A DNA stretch of 64,000 nt, taken from positions 1 through 64,000 of the forward strand of contig JAHCAO010000009.1 of assembly GCA_019634835.1 (NCBI GenBank), written 5' to 3'. Position 1 is the stretch's first letter; every line of letters starts with the position of its first letter. This document shows positions 1-8,400 of this stretch, piece by piece. Made by a program: the position numbers and the translations under genes. The DNA comes from Gammaproteobacteria bacterium (GTDB lineage: Bacteria > Pseudomonadota > Gammaproteobacteria > DSM-16500). Under the pieces are notes generated by a model. The model did no database searches. It saw nothing but the letters and a program-made list of their open reading frames with translations, and was not told the DNA's origin.

Positions 1-1603
1 AATCCACCTCAAAAGTTAAACCACCTTGGTTAGGTGTGAGGTTGGCCTTGAATCCTGATTCATCTTCTTTATTGATCTGTCCATAAAATTTTGAGAATTC
101 TTTTTCTACTTCGCTGTAAAGATGAAGGAGTTTTTCTTCACTAATTGAAGTGTAAATATCAGATAAATTCTTTGAAAGATTATATCGGATAGAATAAATA
201 TCTTTTTCTCGTTTTTTTTCTTGATAATTTTTAAACCTTTCATCAGCAATGATAAGATATTGCTTTGCTTCTTCTTCTTTTGACACCTCGGGAAGTTTTT
301 TTACTTCTTCTAAGACTGTGCCAAGAATATGTTGGATATTATCATCAATTCTTAAGTATGGGTTATCAACAAATTTTAAAATATTTTCAACATTTAAAAA
401 CGGTGAATCTAATAGTTTTATATCTGATAAAATCAGTATGACAAGTTTGCCAAGGTCTTCAGCTTCTTGAGTCATATTTAGAGATATAGCGGTTCGCTTA
501 ATTTCTATTATTTCATCAGAAATGATTTTCCAGTTTGCTTTAAGGATGTCACAGCCATTCAAAATTTTATTTTTGATAGAAACAGCGTGATTATTTTTTT
601 CAATTTTATTTTGGATATATTCTTTTAGTTTTTCAATATCCCATTCATTGTCGCATAAGGGACATATTTCTTCTTGAACTAAATCCAGACCAGTTTCATA
701 TAGATGTTGTTTTGAAATGTTATTGAGAATATCAGGAGATTTTTCAATTTCATTGATGGCAAGCTTGGTTTCATTAAGTGCTGATTTAACAATTTCTTGG
801 TGTTGCGTTATTTTCAAAACGAACGCATTAATTTTTTCTTGAGCATCTTTTTTTGAAATTTGTTTTTTTGTATCGCTAATCTTTGAGTCTATCCCTTCGG
901 ATAGCTTGGTTTGAGATGAAATGCTTAATATTTCATCTAAGCCAATTGACTTACGTACCTTATTAATTGATGTAATAACTAATTCTTGTTTTAGCTCTTG
1001 AAGTTGTAAGTGATTTAAAAAATTTTTAGTAGAATGATTAACTTCATTGCTTTTTGCAGTTAATTCTCTTTGCATCTTGTTACATAAAGTCTGGAAAGAA
1101 GTCCTTACTTTTTCTACCGCTTCCATTTTAAGCAGAGCTTGTACTTCTTTGGCTCTTTTTCCTGGTTCAGCTAAAATGAATTTTAAAATTTCCTTCCTAG
1201 AAAGAGCGAATTCAGGATGTTCTTTTAAAAATGAAAGTATTCTTTGAGCTTCATTATTATTAGGATTTATAGATGGTTTTTGAGGTGATGCTACGGTTCT
1301 TTCTATTGTAAAAATTTCACCCTGCTGATTAATTATATCAATAACTACCTTAGCCTTTTCGGGCATATCTCGAAAATCAACATGTGGTGCATGGGATTTT
1401 AAAGAAATATTAGCTGTGCCTACTCCTGATAAGCGAGTAATTTCGCCGGTTAATCCAAATTCAATCGCATCAACAACCCCACTTTTACCTGTTCCATTAA
1501 GCCCTTGAATAATTAAATTAATACAGTTCAAATCGATTTGTAATCGCTTTATTCCTCGAAAATTTTCAATAAGTATAGATTTAATCTTGATCAAATGAAT
1601 CAT
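1..1603 (-). CDS. Rad50/RecF-like ATPase with zinc-hook CxxC, 3' end outside window
   Basis: I translated this frame by hand; it stays open from an ATG at 1603 to the window edge, so about 534 residues are visible and the C-terminus is missing. The N-terminus has the RecF/SMC/Rad50 opening (IENFRGIKRLQIDL) and a Walker A motif GLNGTGKS near residue 35. A long helical stretch follows, with CPLC near residue 313, the usual form of a zinc hook at the tip of a Rad50-like coiled coil. The Walker B/signature half should lie beyond base 1. It overlaps the stop of the upstream small gene by 23 bases, suggesting translational coupling. Proteins of this class act in DNA repair or as ATPase parts of phage-defence systems. 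The effector partner, if any, lies outside the window, so I do not assign a system. Confidence 0.8.
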   Translation of the reverse strand, partial: MIHLIKIKSILIENFRGIKRLQIDLNCINLIIQGLNGTGKSGVVDAIEFGLTGEITRLSGVGTANISLKSHAPHVDFRDMPEKAKVVIDIINQQGEIFTIERTVASPQKPSINPNNNEAQRILSFLKEHPEFALSRKEILKFILAEPGKRAKEVQALLKMEAVEKVRTSFQTLCNKMQRELTAKSNEVNHSTKNFLNHLQLQELKQELVITSINKVRKSIGLDEILSISSQTKLSEGIDSKISDTKKQISKKDAQEKINAFVLKITQHQEIVKSALNETKLAINEIEKSPDILNNISKQHLYETGLDLVQEEICPLCDNEWDIEKLKEYIQNKIEKNNHAVSIKNKILNGCDILKANWKIISDEIIEIKRTAISLNMTQEAEDLGKLVILILSDIKLLDSPFLNVENILKFVDNPYLRIDDNIQHILGTVLEEVKKLPEVSKEEEAKQYLIIADERFKNYQEKKREKDIYSIRYNLSKNLSDIYTSISEEKLLHLYSEVEKEFSKFYGQINKEDESGFKANLTPNQGGLTFEVD

Positions 1604-1775
1604 CCTCTAAAAAAATTGTTTTTTTAAGATCATTTGATGTTGGCATTTCTTTAGATTCAAATAAAAGCGTTAAATTAGATAAAATCTTTTCATCTTCAAT
1701 TACACTTCTTTCTCTAATTGATTTAATAAAAGTATCAATTATATCTTTATAAAATGCTGATTCATTTCCATTCAT
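1581..1775 (-). CDS. Small acidic protein coupled to the Rad50-like ATPase
   Basis: A 64-residue acidic, helix-rich protein whose 3' end overlaps the start of the ATPase gene by 23 bases. I do not recognise a family. Its position directly before an SMC-like ATPase recalls the small middle components of ABC-type three-component systems, but no motif supports that; it is inference from context. It is probably in one transcript with the DUF6471 gene upstream, the gap being 44 bases. Confidence 0.5.
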   Translation of the reverse strand: MNGNESAFYKDIIDTFIKSIRERSVIEDEKILSNLTLLFESKEMPTSNDLKKTIFLEDDSFDQD

Positions 1776-1819
1776 TTTTCATATCCTAAAAAGATAAGTA
1801 TCATTTCGATTCGCTTATT

Positions 1820-2056
1820 TTAATCGTTAGAGTTTAATTCATCTAAACGTAAATTCTTAATACCAATCGCAGCTGCACACTGCAAAAAAAATGCAAATTG
1901 AAAAGCGCCTCGGCTAACTTTTATTTTTATGCTATTTGTGGTGTCATTGATACCAAGTGCAGATAATTTTTCCTGTAGCTGATCATATGTGATCCCTCTC
2001 CGCTTTAATTCTGCTTTTAAAATATTTGCTGCCAAAGTATTCCAGTCTAATTCCAT
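1820..2056 (-). CDS. DUF6471-domain protein, probable regulator
   Basis: A 78-residue protein that fits the DUF6471 pattern along its whole length: an N-terminal helix with LKAELKRRGITYDQLQEKL, then a second half with FQFAFFLQCAAAIG. The fold looks like a small helix-turn-helix relative (recognised by eye, no search run). It is transcribed away from the DUF932 gene. The 142-base gap between the two genes holds three copies of an 11-bp motif, so an autoregulatory or divergent-promoter role is plausible. It probably heads the operon 78-aa, 64-aa, ATPase. Confidence 0.75.
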   Translation of the reverse strand: MELDWNTLAANILKAELKRRGITYDQLQEKLSALGINDTTNSIKIKVSRGAFQFAFFLQCAAAIGIKNLRLDELNSND

Positions 2057-2078
2057 GAGTTAATACCTCAAGATTTCT

Positions 2079-2165
2079 TATATGAAACTAAAGCTACATT
2101 AAAAAAACTTAAATGTCAAAAGTGTATTGACATAAGTTTCATATATGTTATTATAGTTTCGTATA
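2079..2165. promoter_or_regulatory. Divergent promoter region with three copies of an 11-bp operator-like motif
   Basis: AGTTTCATATA occurs at 2135-2145, as its exact reverse complement at 2079-2089, and with one mismatch (AGTTTCGTATA) at 2155-2165. A plus-strand promoter fits between: TTGACA at 2127-2132 and TATTAT at 2149-2154 (spacing 16) or TTATAG at 2151-2156 (spacing 18). Two motif copies therefore touch the -10 of the DUF932 promoter, and the inverted one sits about 23 bases before the DUF6471 start codon. This is the arrangement expected of a shared repressor site. Confidence 0.6.
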
Positions 2166-2197
2166 CAACACTAATGATTCACTTAAGGAGCAATAAA

Positions 2198-3007
2198 ATG
2201 TTTAACGCGCTTAGCTTAGAAAGCTTAAAAGCAATAACTCCATCTATATTCACTAAAGAAGGTGCAGCCGATACTAGTAATAAATACAAACACATCTCAA
2301 CCATCGATGTAGTAAAGGGTTTAATGTCTGAAGGTTTTATACCAGTAAAGGCAATCCAAAGCGGTACACGCAAGATCGATAAGGCACCTTTTACTAAACA
2401 TATGTTACGTTTTCGTCATGTTGATAGCGTCCCAACTGCTGGCGGTTTGTTTCCGGAACTAGTGCTAGTCAACTCCCATGATGGCTTATCTTCCTACCGT
2501 TTAATGGCTGGCTTGTATCGCCTGGTTTGCTCAAATGGTTTAGTTGCTGGTGATACATTCAAAGAAGTTCGCGTAAGGCATCAAGGCGATGTTATAGGCA
2601 ATGTCATAGAAGGAACCTACGAAGTGATGAAAGAGACTACCAAACTATTAGAACATGCCGAAACTATGGGAACAATTGAATTGACTCAACCTGAAAAAAA
2701 CATTTTTTCGGAAGTCGTTCATCAATTACGTTTTGATGGTGACGAAACTTTAAAGGAGGCAATCAAACCAGAGCAATTTTTAAGACCTCGTCGTTATCAG
2801 GAAAATGGAAAAAATAATTTATTTACTGTCTTTAATGTTGTGCAAGAAAATGTGATCAAAGGTGGTCTGCGCGGTTGGACGAGAGATGGGCAAGGTCATG
2901 TTAAACGTGCCTCAACTCGTGAAATAAAAAGTATTGATCAAAACAATGCTCTTAATCGTGCGCTTTGGACATTAGCAGAAAAAATGATGCAGTTACGTAA
3001 AGCTTAA
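2198..3007 (+). CDS. DUF932-domain protein
   Basis: A 269-residue protein of the DUF932 (phage/plasmid-like TIGR03299) type, seen in the central HMLRFRHVDS...LFPELVLVNSHDG region and the SYRLMAGLYRLVCSNGL segment. The start is taken at 2198, not the upstream in-frame ATG at 2174, because AAGGAG at 2185-2190 sits seven bases before 2198. DUF932 genes are common on conjugative plasmids and prophages; their biochemical role is not established. A consensus-like promoter lies upstream and two strong hairpins follow the stop. Confidence 0.85.
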   Translation: MFNALSLESLKAITPSIFTKEGAADTSNKYKHISTIDVVKGLMSEGFIPVKAIQSGTRKIDKAPFTKHMLRFRHVDSVPTAGGLFPELVLVNSHDGLSSYRLMAGLYRLVCSNGLVAGDTFKEVRVRHQGDVIGNVIEGTYEVMKETTKLLEHAETMGTIELTQPEKNIFSEVVHQLRFDGDETLKEAIKPEQFLRPRRYQENGKNNLFTVFNVVQENVIKGGLRGWTRDGQGHVKRASTREIKSIDQNNALNRALWTLAEKMMQLRKA

Positions 3008-3014
3008 AGGTAAT

Positions 3015-3039
3015 GGTGATAATGAGCGACATTATCACC
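3015..3039 (+). terminator. Hairpin terminator after DUF932 gene
   Basis: A perfect 10-bp stem (GGTGATAATG with CATTATCACC) closes a five-base loop eight bases after the stop codon and is followed by a short T-rich stretch ending in TTTT. This fits an intrinsic terminator. Confidence 0.6.
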
Positions 3040-3054
3040 AATCATATTTTACTA

Positions 3055-3077
3055 GGCAGCCTCTCGCAGAGGCTGCC
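3055..3077 (+). terminator. Second, GC-rich hairpin in tandem
   Basis: A perfect 10-bp stem (GGCAGCCTCT with AGAGGCTGCC) with a three-base loop, starting 15 bases after the first hairpin. The following T-run is weak (ATTTCT). It may be a back-up terminator or an RNA processing/attenuation structure ahead of the next small genes. Confidence 0.5.
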
Positions 3078-3116
3078 ATTTCTAACCACTTTTAAATACC
3101 ATCATGGAGATTAAAA

Positions 3117-3326
3117 ATGATTAAAGCGATCATACGCAAAACCTACTTACCAATCCAAGTAATTTTTGACGCTATCCGTCATCAACAGGCGAAACGTTTA
3201 ATGATGTCATACACCCTTAAAATTAATACAGATCAAAACTGTTGCGCCTTGAGGAACGACGTATGTATAAAAATCGCACGAGCAAAGCAATTTAACTTGC
3301 CACGTACCGCTATGAATGGAGCATAA
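3117..3326 (+). CDS. Small hypothetical protein
   Basis: A 69-residue basic protein preceded by GGAG seven bases before the ATG. No family recognised. It overlaps the Shine-Dalgarno of the next gene and lies in the same orientation, so it is probably the first member of a small operon of three after the tandem hairpins. Its reality rests on the ribosome site and tight spacing only. Confidence 0.4.
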   Translation: MIKAIIRKTYLPIQVIFDAIRHQQAKRLMMSYTLKINTDQNCCALRNDVCIKIARAKQFNLPRTAMNGA

Positions 3327-3330
3327 AAAA

Positions 3331-3699
3331 ATGAAAATGATATCTGTAGAAAGCGCTAGGAATTATATAAAAGAGCTAGAAAATATTTTTTATTCATTAC
3401 ATGTGGATGATAGCATTTGGCATGAATTTGACACGATAACAGATCAATATTTTGGTAGCAATTTGAGGGAAATACGACAAGATGCTATTACGGAAGAAAT
3501 AGCGATCACATGGCATATTGAAGATGTCCAAAGTATTCGCCCAGATTTAACAGATGAACAAGCTAGTGACGTCCTTATTCATTTGAAAAAAAATCACGAT
3601 GCGAATGATGGAATAAATTGGTACATCATCGAAATAGTTGCAGATATTTTATTCCCTTCCAGTGCAGAACATACGGAATACAAGGATATCTCCGCATGA
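3331..3699 (+). CDS. Conserved-looking plasmid hypothetical protein
   Basis: A 122-residue acidic protein. The start at 3331 is chosen because GGAG at 3318-3321 is correctly spaced for it; an in-frame ATG at 3316 would overlap that site. The middle (RPDLTDEQASDVLIHLKKNHDANDGINW) resembles small proteins found in integrating elements and plasmids, but I know no function. It shares a four-base ATGA overlap with the next gene. Confidence 0.6.
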   Translation: MKMISVESARNYIKELENIFYSLHVDDSIWHEFDTITDQYFGSNLREIRQDAITEEIAITWHIEDVQSIRPDLTDEQASDVLIHLKKNHDANDGINWYIIEIVADILFPSSAEHTEYKDISA

Positions 3700-3887
3700 A
3701 TCAATACAAGGTAACATTCAAGCGTGTAGAAGCATTCTATAAATCCATTCTTATAGAAGCATCTAGCGAAGCAGATGCGCGCCATCAAGCAGATAATTTG
3801 TCTAATGAAGGAGAAATTGAATTTGACTACTGTAAAGACTCGGATATTCTGGATGATTATATTCTTGATATTGAAAAGATAAACTAA
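3696..3887 (+). CDS. Small protein, DpnD/PcfM-like
   Basis: A 63-residue protein starting at the ATGA overlap with the preceding stop. It begins YKVTFKRVEAFYKSILIEA, then an alanine/aspartate helix and a hydrophobic-acidic tail. The strand-helix pattern recalls the DpnD/PcfM family of plasmid proteins; this is a weak resemblance. The longer open frame upstream (from 3618) overlaps the previous gene and is rejected. Confidence 0.5.
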   Translation: MNQYKVTFKRVEAFYKSILIEASSEADARHQADNLSNEGEIEFDYCKDSDILDDYILDIEKIN

Positions 3888-3945
3888 AGATTGCGGAATC
3901 TTTTGACATGCTCCTTGCAAAAGTGGGGCGCATTCTAACTCAAGA

Positions 3946-4353
3946 TTATGTATCTAAAATACTAACTATTTTTTTATAATGAACTTGGATTGCGTCACGA
4001 TATTTATAATTGTGCTTAGGTGTATGAGAGTGATAATTGCCAATACCTGACCAAAGATTTTTACCTTCAGCAATACTTTGACTTAATATCCATGTTCCGA
4101 CAGAAATGTTTTTACACGCATTGTATTGCATATCTTCTTTGGTATAACCATAGGCTGCGATTCTAGGCAACCAAATACTATTAATTTGCATCACACCATA
4201 ATCAAATGTGCCATTTTTATTTTTAATAGCATCGCCGTTTTTTCCGCTCTCTTGCTTTAAAACAGTGATAATAAGAGCCGCCGGAATTCTGTAGATGATG
4301 GCCGCACGGTTAATACAATCGAGCGGCACATCATTAATCATAATAGGGATCAT
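3946..4353 (-). CDS. Conjugation-associated lytic transglycosylase (SLT domain)
   Basis: A 135-residue soluble lytic transglycosylase domain. The catalytic glutamate is in LKQESGKNG, followed by the DYGVMQINS motif and the C-terminal GNYHSHTPKHNYKYR segment typical of VirB1/F Orf169-like enzymes. These open the peptidoglycan so that the transfer apparatus can be assembled. There is no clear signal peptide, as in several VirB1-like proteins of plasmids. It is the last gene of the transfer region; in F the corresponding gene lies next to oriT, which supports the oriT proposal just upstream. Confidence 0.85.
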   Translation of the reverse strand: MIPIMINDVPLDCINRAAIIYRIPAALIITVLKQESGKNGDAIKNKNGTFDYGVMQINSIWLPRIAAYGYTKEDMQYNACKNISVGTWILSQSIAEGKNLWSGIGNYHSHTPKHNYKYRDAIQVHYKKIVSILDT

Positions 4354-4373
4354 AAAAAAGCCTACTATGTTAG

Positions 4374-4610
4374 TCAGCTTATTAATGTATCGATTTTATT
4401 GATATCAGGTCTTGAATTTTTTTCCTTTAGGTAGTTAACCCAGTCTTTATCCTTCTTTAAAATATGCTCGGCCGCTTGCTCAAAAAAATCATCAATTTTT
4501 TTTATTTTCAGCCAATCACAATATTGTCTTATATTATCTAACAGCTCTCGTTCAATATTGATGCGGGCTTGTTCTTTTTCAGTTTTTTGTTTTACTTTGA
4601 TAATTGGCAT
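4374..4610 (-). CDS. Small basic DNA-binding-like protein next to candidate oriT
   Basis: A 78-residue protein with a basic N-terminus, then helices (RINIERELLDNIRQYCDWLKIKKIDDFFEQAAEHIL). The strand-then-two-helices pattern is that of ribbon-helix-helix proteins, though the match is by eye. A GGAG six bases before the ATG supports the start. It lies between the palindrome cluster and the transglycosylase gene, a position typical of relaxosome accessory or plasmid-copy proteins. Confidence 0.6.
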   Translation of the reverse strand: MPIIKVKQKTEKEQARINIERELLDNIRQYCDWLKIKKIDDFFEQAAEHILKKDKDWVNYLKEKNSRPDINKIDTLIS

Positions 4611-5031
4611 ATCGTTTTCTCCGTGAATTAAATTTTATAAATGATGACTCACTTTGCCTAAAAATTTAGGCAAGCAAACTGATTGCTTACGCTCAAAACC
4701 GTATAAGGAAATTTTTAATAAATAATAGAGAGGTAACTCAGCTATTTTTTTAAGTTGTGTTTTTGCCCTATTAAATTTCTCACACATCTCGCACCGATGG
4801 GTGCATGTTGAAATAGGTAGTTCAATCAATAATTTAGTGATGATTGTAAAATTTGAATGATTTTTTAATTTTATTTCTCTTTTGTGCCACCAATGGCACG
4901 TGGATGTATATTTATTTTTTTGAATTAAGCCGTCATTTTGTGCCATATTCTTATTAATTTGGCACATAGAATAGCCTTCACGTGCCAAAATTAGCACATT
5001 AATGATTCTATGTGTGCCACTCATGGCACAC
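4611..5031. other. Palindrome-rich non-coding region, candidate oriT/operator cluster
   Basis: This 421-base stretch holds at least four GTGCCA-based inverted repeats: 4884-4899 (GTGCCA, 4 bases, TGGCAC), 4940-4965 (same arms, 14-base spacer), 4982-4997 (imperfect), and 5012-5031 (extended 8-bp arms, CTCA centre). Nearer the downstream gene are GCACC/GGTGC at 4791-4804, a perfect palindrome GCCTAAAAATTTAGGC at 4656-4671 and AAGCAA/TTGCTT at 4672-4688. It lies between the relaxase/RHH genes and the transglycosylase. An open frame of 143 codons (4635-5066) crosses it, but its sequence follows the repeats and looks non-coding. Function (nic site, accessory-protein sites or operators) is inferred. 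Confidence 0.5.
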
Positions 5032-5388
5032 TTATAAAATATCTTCACGGAACAATCCTTTGACATGGTCTGTCGCTTTTTCTTTATACTTATCCAAAAT
5101 TTCGAGAATTTTGTCTTGATTATTCGATGATGAATTTTCGACTAAAAATCGTGTTAATAAACGCGTTTCCATTGACCAAATGAGATTATTTTTTATCATT
5201 TCGCGAAGTAATTTGATGTCATCACTATCATCTTCATCGTCATTTTTCTTAGCTGATTCCTCAATCTTTAGTCCTAAATTCACAAGCTCTCTAACGCCTT
5301 CTGCAAGTGATTTTTGCCCCATTGATTGTCGGCGGGCTTCTAGCTTTTCATATACATCTTTAGAAAAACTGATATTAATTCTTTCCAT
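5032..5388 (-). CDS. Ribbon-helix-helix protein, probable relaxosome accessory
   Basis: A 118-residue protein. Residues 1-45 (RINISFSKDVYEKLEARR...SLAEGVRELVNLGLKI) form a ribbon-helix-helix DNA-binding unit; an acidic linker (DDEDDSDD) and a helical C-terminal half follow. AGGAG stands eight bases before the ATG. It directly follows traI (17-base gap) and directly precedes the GTGCCA palindromes, so it is a TraY/MbeC-like candidate for binding those sites. Function inferred from fold and position. Confidence 0.7.
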   Translation of the reverse strand: MERINISFSKDVYEKLEARRQSMGQKSLAEGVRELVNLGLKIEESAKKNDDEDDSDDIKLLREMIKNNLIWSMETRLLTRFLVENSSSNNQDKILEILDKYKEKATDHVKGLFREDIL

Positions 5389-5405
5389 AAATACTCCTGT
5401 TATTG

Positions 5406-8400
5406 TTAAATTTCTCGTTCAATATCTTTAAATTGTGCAATGGTTTTGGACGGATTATTTTGTTTCAAGTGATCCTGAACCAGAGTAGGTTGATAAGCCT
5501 CTTTCGTTAATTGCTTAGCAAACCTATCAATGGATTTTTCTGATATTTGATTATTATTTTGTTTGAGAATATTTACTTGTGATAAACTCAAAATCAAATT
5601 ATTTTTGTTCATATCACCGTAGATATTTTCGTAAGAAATTGCATTTTTCAGATCGTTTTTTATAGGATCGACGCCAGCCATTTTTAATACATCGTTATAA
5701 TCTTGCTTTGCGCTATTAAGCGTCGTTGGCATCATAATAGAGACGTATTTATTACCTTCGATTAATCGCTTAACTGCCGATGCTATGACTTTGTCTGATT
5801 TCAAATCCTTGCCGTCATTATCAAGACAAAATACCGTTTTTTCTGAAAGTGATTTAACGTCAATATTTGCAAAATTAGATTTACTCAAGGTAATTTTTAC
5901 TGTTGCGTTTGAGATCGCTTGAGAAAGACTTAAAGCCGTTTCTGCACCCTCAGCAATTAGCGTTGGCGATCCCTTCTGACCTTTAATTGTTACTGCTGCA
6001 CCCTTCATTACACCAAACGTTTGCTTTTGAATTTTGATGGTAGATTTATCAACCTTGGTTGCTGTATTTGGATCCAAATAGGTGGCCTGCACGGCCTGAA
6101 TTTTACCCTGACTATCTCGCGCAATGACTAGCATGGCAGGATAGGTTTTTCCATTTAATTTGGAATAAATACCAGAATGAAACCGGATATCATCCGGATA
6201 TTCTTTTAAGTCAATTGCACGATGTTCTTTGAGATATTTTTCAACGATGGTTCCTGAGATCGGACGGCTTTGTTCAGCTAGTTTCTTAGCAAATTCAACT
6301 TTTGCCTGCTGTTCTTGCTTCAATTGCTTATCAAGATTTTGCTGATCTTTATTAGATTTAATCCTCTTACTTTCATTTAATTCACCATGCGAACCAGGAT
6401 AAATACCTAACCACTTTGCGGCATATTGAAGTGCTTCTTGGCGGCTCAATCCAAGCTGCTTTTGAATAAAGCTCAGCATATTTTTACCGCCACCCTCGCC
6501 ACCGAAATCATTCCACCATCCTTGTTTTTCTCCCTTAGTCGTGACTGATAAGCTGCCTTGATTGTTGCCAAATTTGATGAAATTACTCCCCCTCGACTTG
6601 GGACTACCAAGAATATCCGTAGCGATTTTTTCAGCCTCACGATTCACACCTTCCTTAAGACGCTCGATGGAATATCGATCATATTTTGGATGATTATTCT
6701 TAAGAGATTTTTCATTTTTTGATGGCAAAACATCCTTAGCTTTTTCGCTAGATTTGTTATTAGACACAGGCATTGTTTGGTATTTACTTTTGTTTTTATC
6801 GGGAAATTCACCAATGACCTCAAGGCTGCTTATCTTTTTTGCGTGATTTTTTTCAACCATTTTTAGTAGATTATTGACATTATCGGTATATAAACGAAAG
6901 GTATTTACTGCACGTGTTAATGAAACTAAAAATGCGGGTTGAGTCGTTAGATTTTGACGAAAACTTTCGAGATGTGCTAAGACGATGTCTTTTGTTTTCC
7001 CTTGCACAGTATAAACTGTTGCCGCGTAGCCATGATCCCAGTGTTGATGTTTTGGCTCGTTTGCATTGAATGTTACGAGCTCTTTATTCGCAAGTTCAGC
7101 AGTCACTTTATTATTTTCGATATGGATAATTTTTGCAGATTCTGAACTTAAAAACCCATGTTTTTTGTCTGATCTTGACCAGCGAATCATATCGCCGGCT
7201 TGAATATCTCTCGATTCTTTCTTAAAAACTTCGATACTACTTAATCGATTTTTATTAAATTTAGGTACCTGCCAAATAACTTCGCGATCATTGCCATCTT
7301 TTAATTTAATGACGCTTTGATCTTGGCTAATTTCAGTAATCGCGAAATAATCACCGGATTTTATTTGGCTAGATTCATGCTTCCCAAAACGCAATACATC
7401 GCCAACATTAAAATTAGTAATATGTGATCGTTCAACTTGTGTCAGACTAGAAGCAATTAGAACTGGTAATGATACTTCCTTATCGCCTAATGTCCCGTCC
7501 AGCTTGAGTTGTTCTCTGATTAATGTATTTGCTAGGGCCCTATCATCATGGCCTGGCGTAATGACTTGAATGTTGTCTCGTTCACTTTTATCAAAGGTAA
7601 AATAGTCTTTTACTAATACGCTAACACGGTCATAACGATTTTTAATTCTAGCCGCTTGCCAATTTCCATCTTTGATATCTTCCTTTTGGAGAGATATTTC
7701 AATAATAGAATTTTTCAATGTTGCAAAAGCAGCTTTGAAATCATATTCAATCGTTTCTTTCGTTGCTTGTTTAAGACTAGTATCGTTTTGCCGTTTAATG
7801 GTAGTCAATTTGACTGTTTCGATGGATGGTGTATTTTGAATCAGATCAAAAGGCTTTCCTCCTTCAATAGACTGAATTTGACGATGATCTCCTGTTGGAA
7901 TCGCACGGCATCCGAATTGATAGGCTATTTGCAATCCTTCCAGCATTTTCCTATTGGATACCATAGAAGCTTCATCAATAATTAATATCAGTTTGCTTTT
8001 GTCAGCTGGTAAACCCTCGCCCATTCCATATTTAGTATTGGCAATAAAACTATCCAATGTCCGCGCAGGTAAACCGCGTTTACGAAGTTCTTCTACAGCG
8101 GTATGCGTAGGAGCCAGTCCTATAATTTCGTATCCTTGAGAAGCAATCAAATTTTTAGCAGCAATTACATCTGCTACTGTTGCTAGCATATGAGTTTTTC
8201 CGGTGCCTGGATGTCCTTGCACGGCCATAACACGGTCTTTATTTTGTGTAATCACTTTCACTGCCGCCGTTTGTTCTGGGTTTAGTTTAGAAGATTCGCA
8301 GTATTGGGTGACGAGATCATCACTGGCTATGGGCTGAAATTTACCCTGATCTTGAGTACATATTGCTAATATTTCGCGTTCCATCTTGACAGCATCAGCT

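Noticed and set aside
3594..3920. 108-codon minus-strand frame
   Set aside because: Antisense to two small genes with ATGA overlap and ribosome sites.
4635..5066. Open frame of 143 codons through the palindrome cluster
   Set aside because: It follows the GTGCCA repeats, has an irregular composition, no ribosome site, and overlaps the end of the RHH gene.
7656..7985. 109-codon plus-strand frame inside traI
   Set aside because: Shadow of the helicase-coding part of traI.
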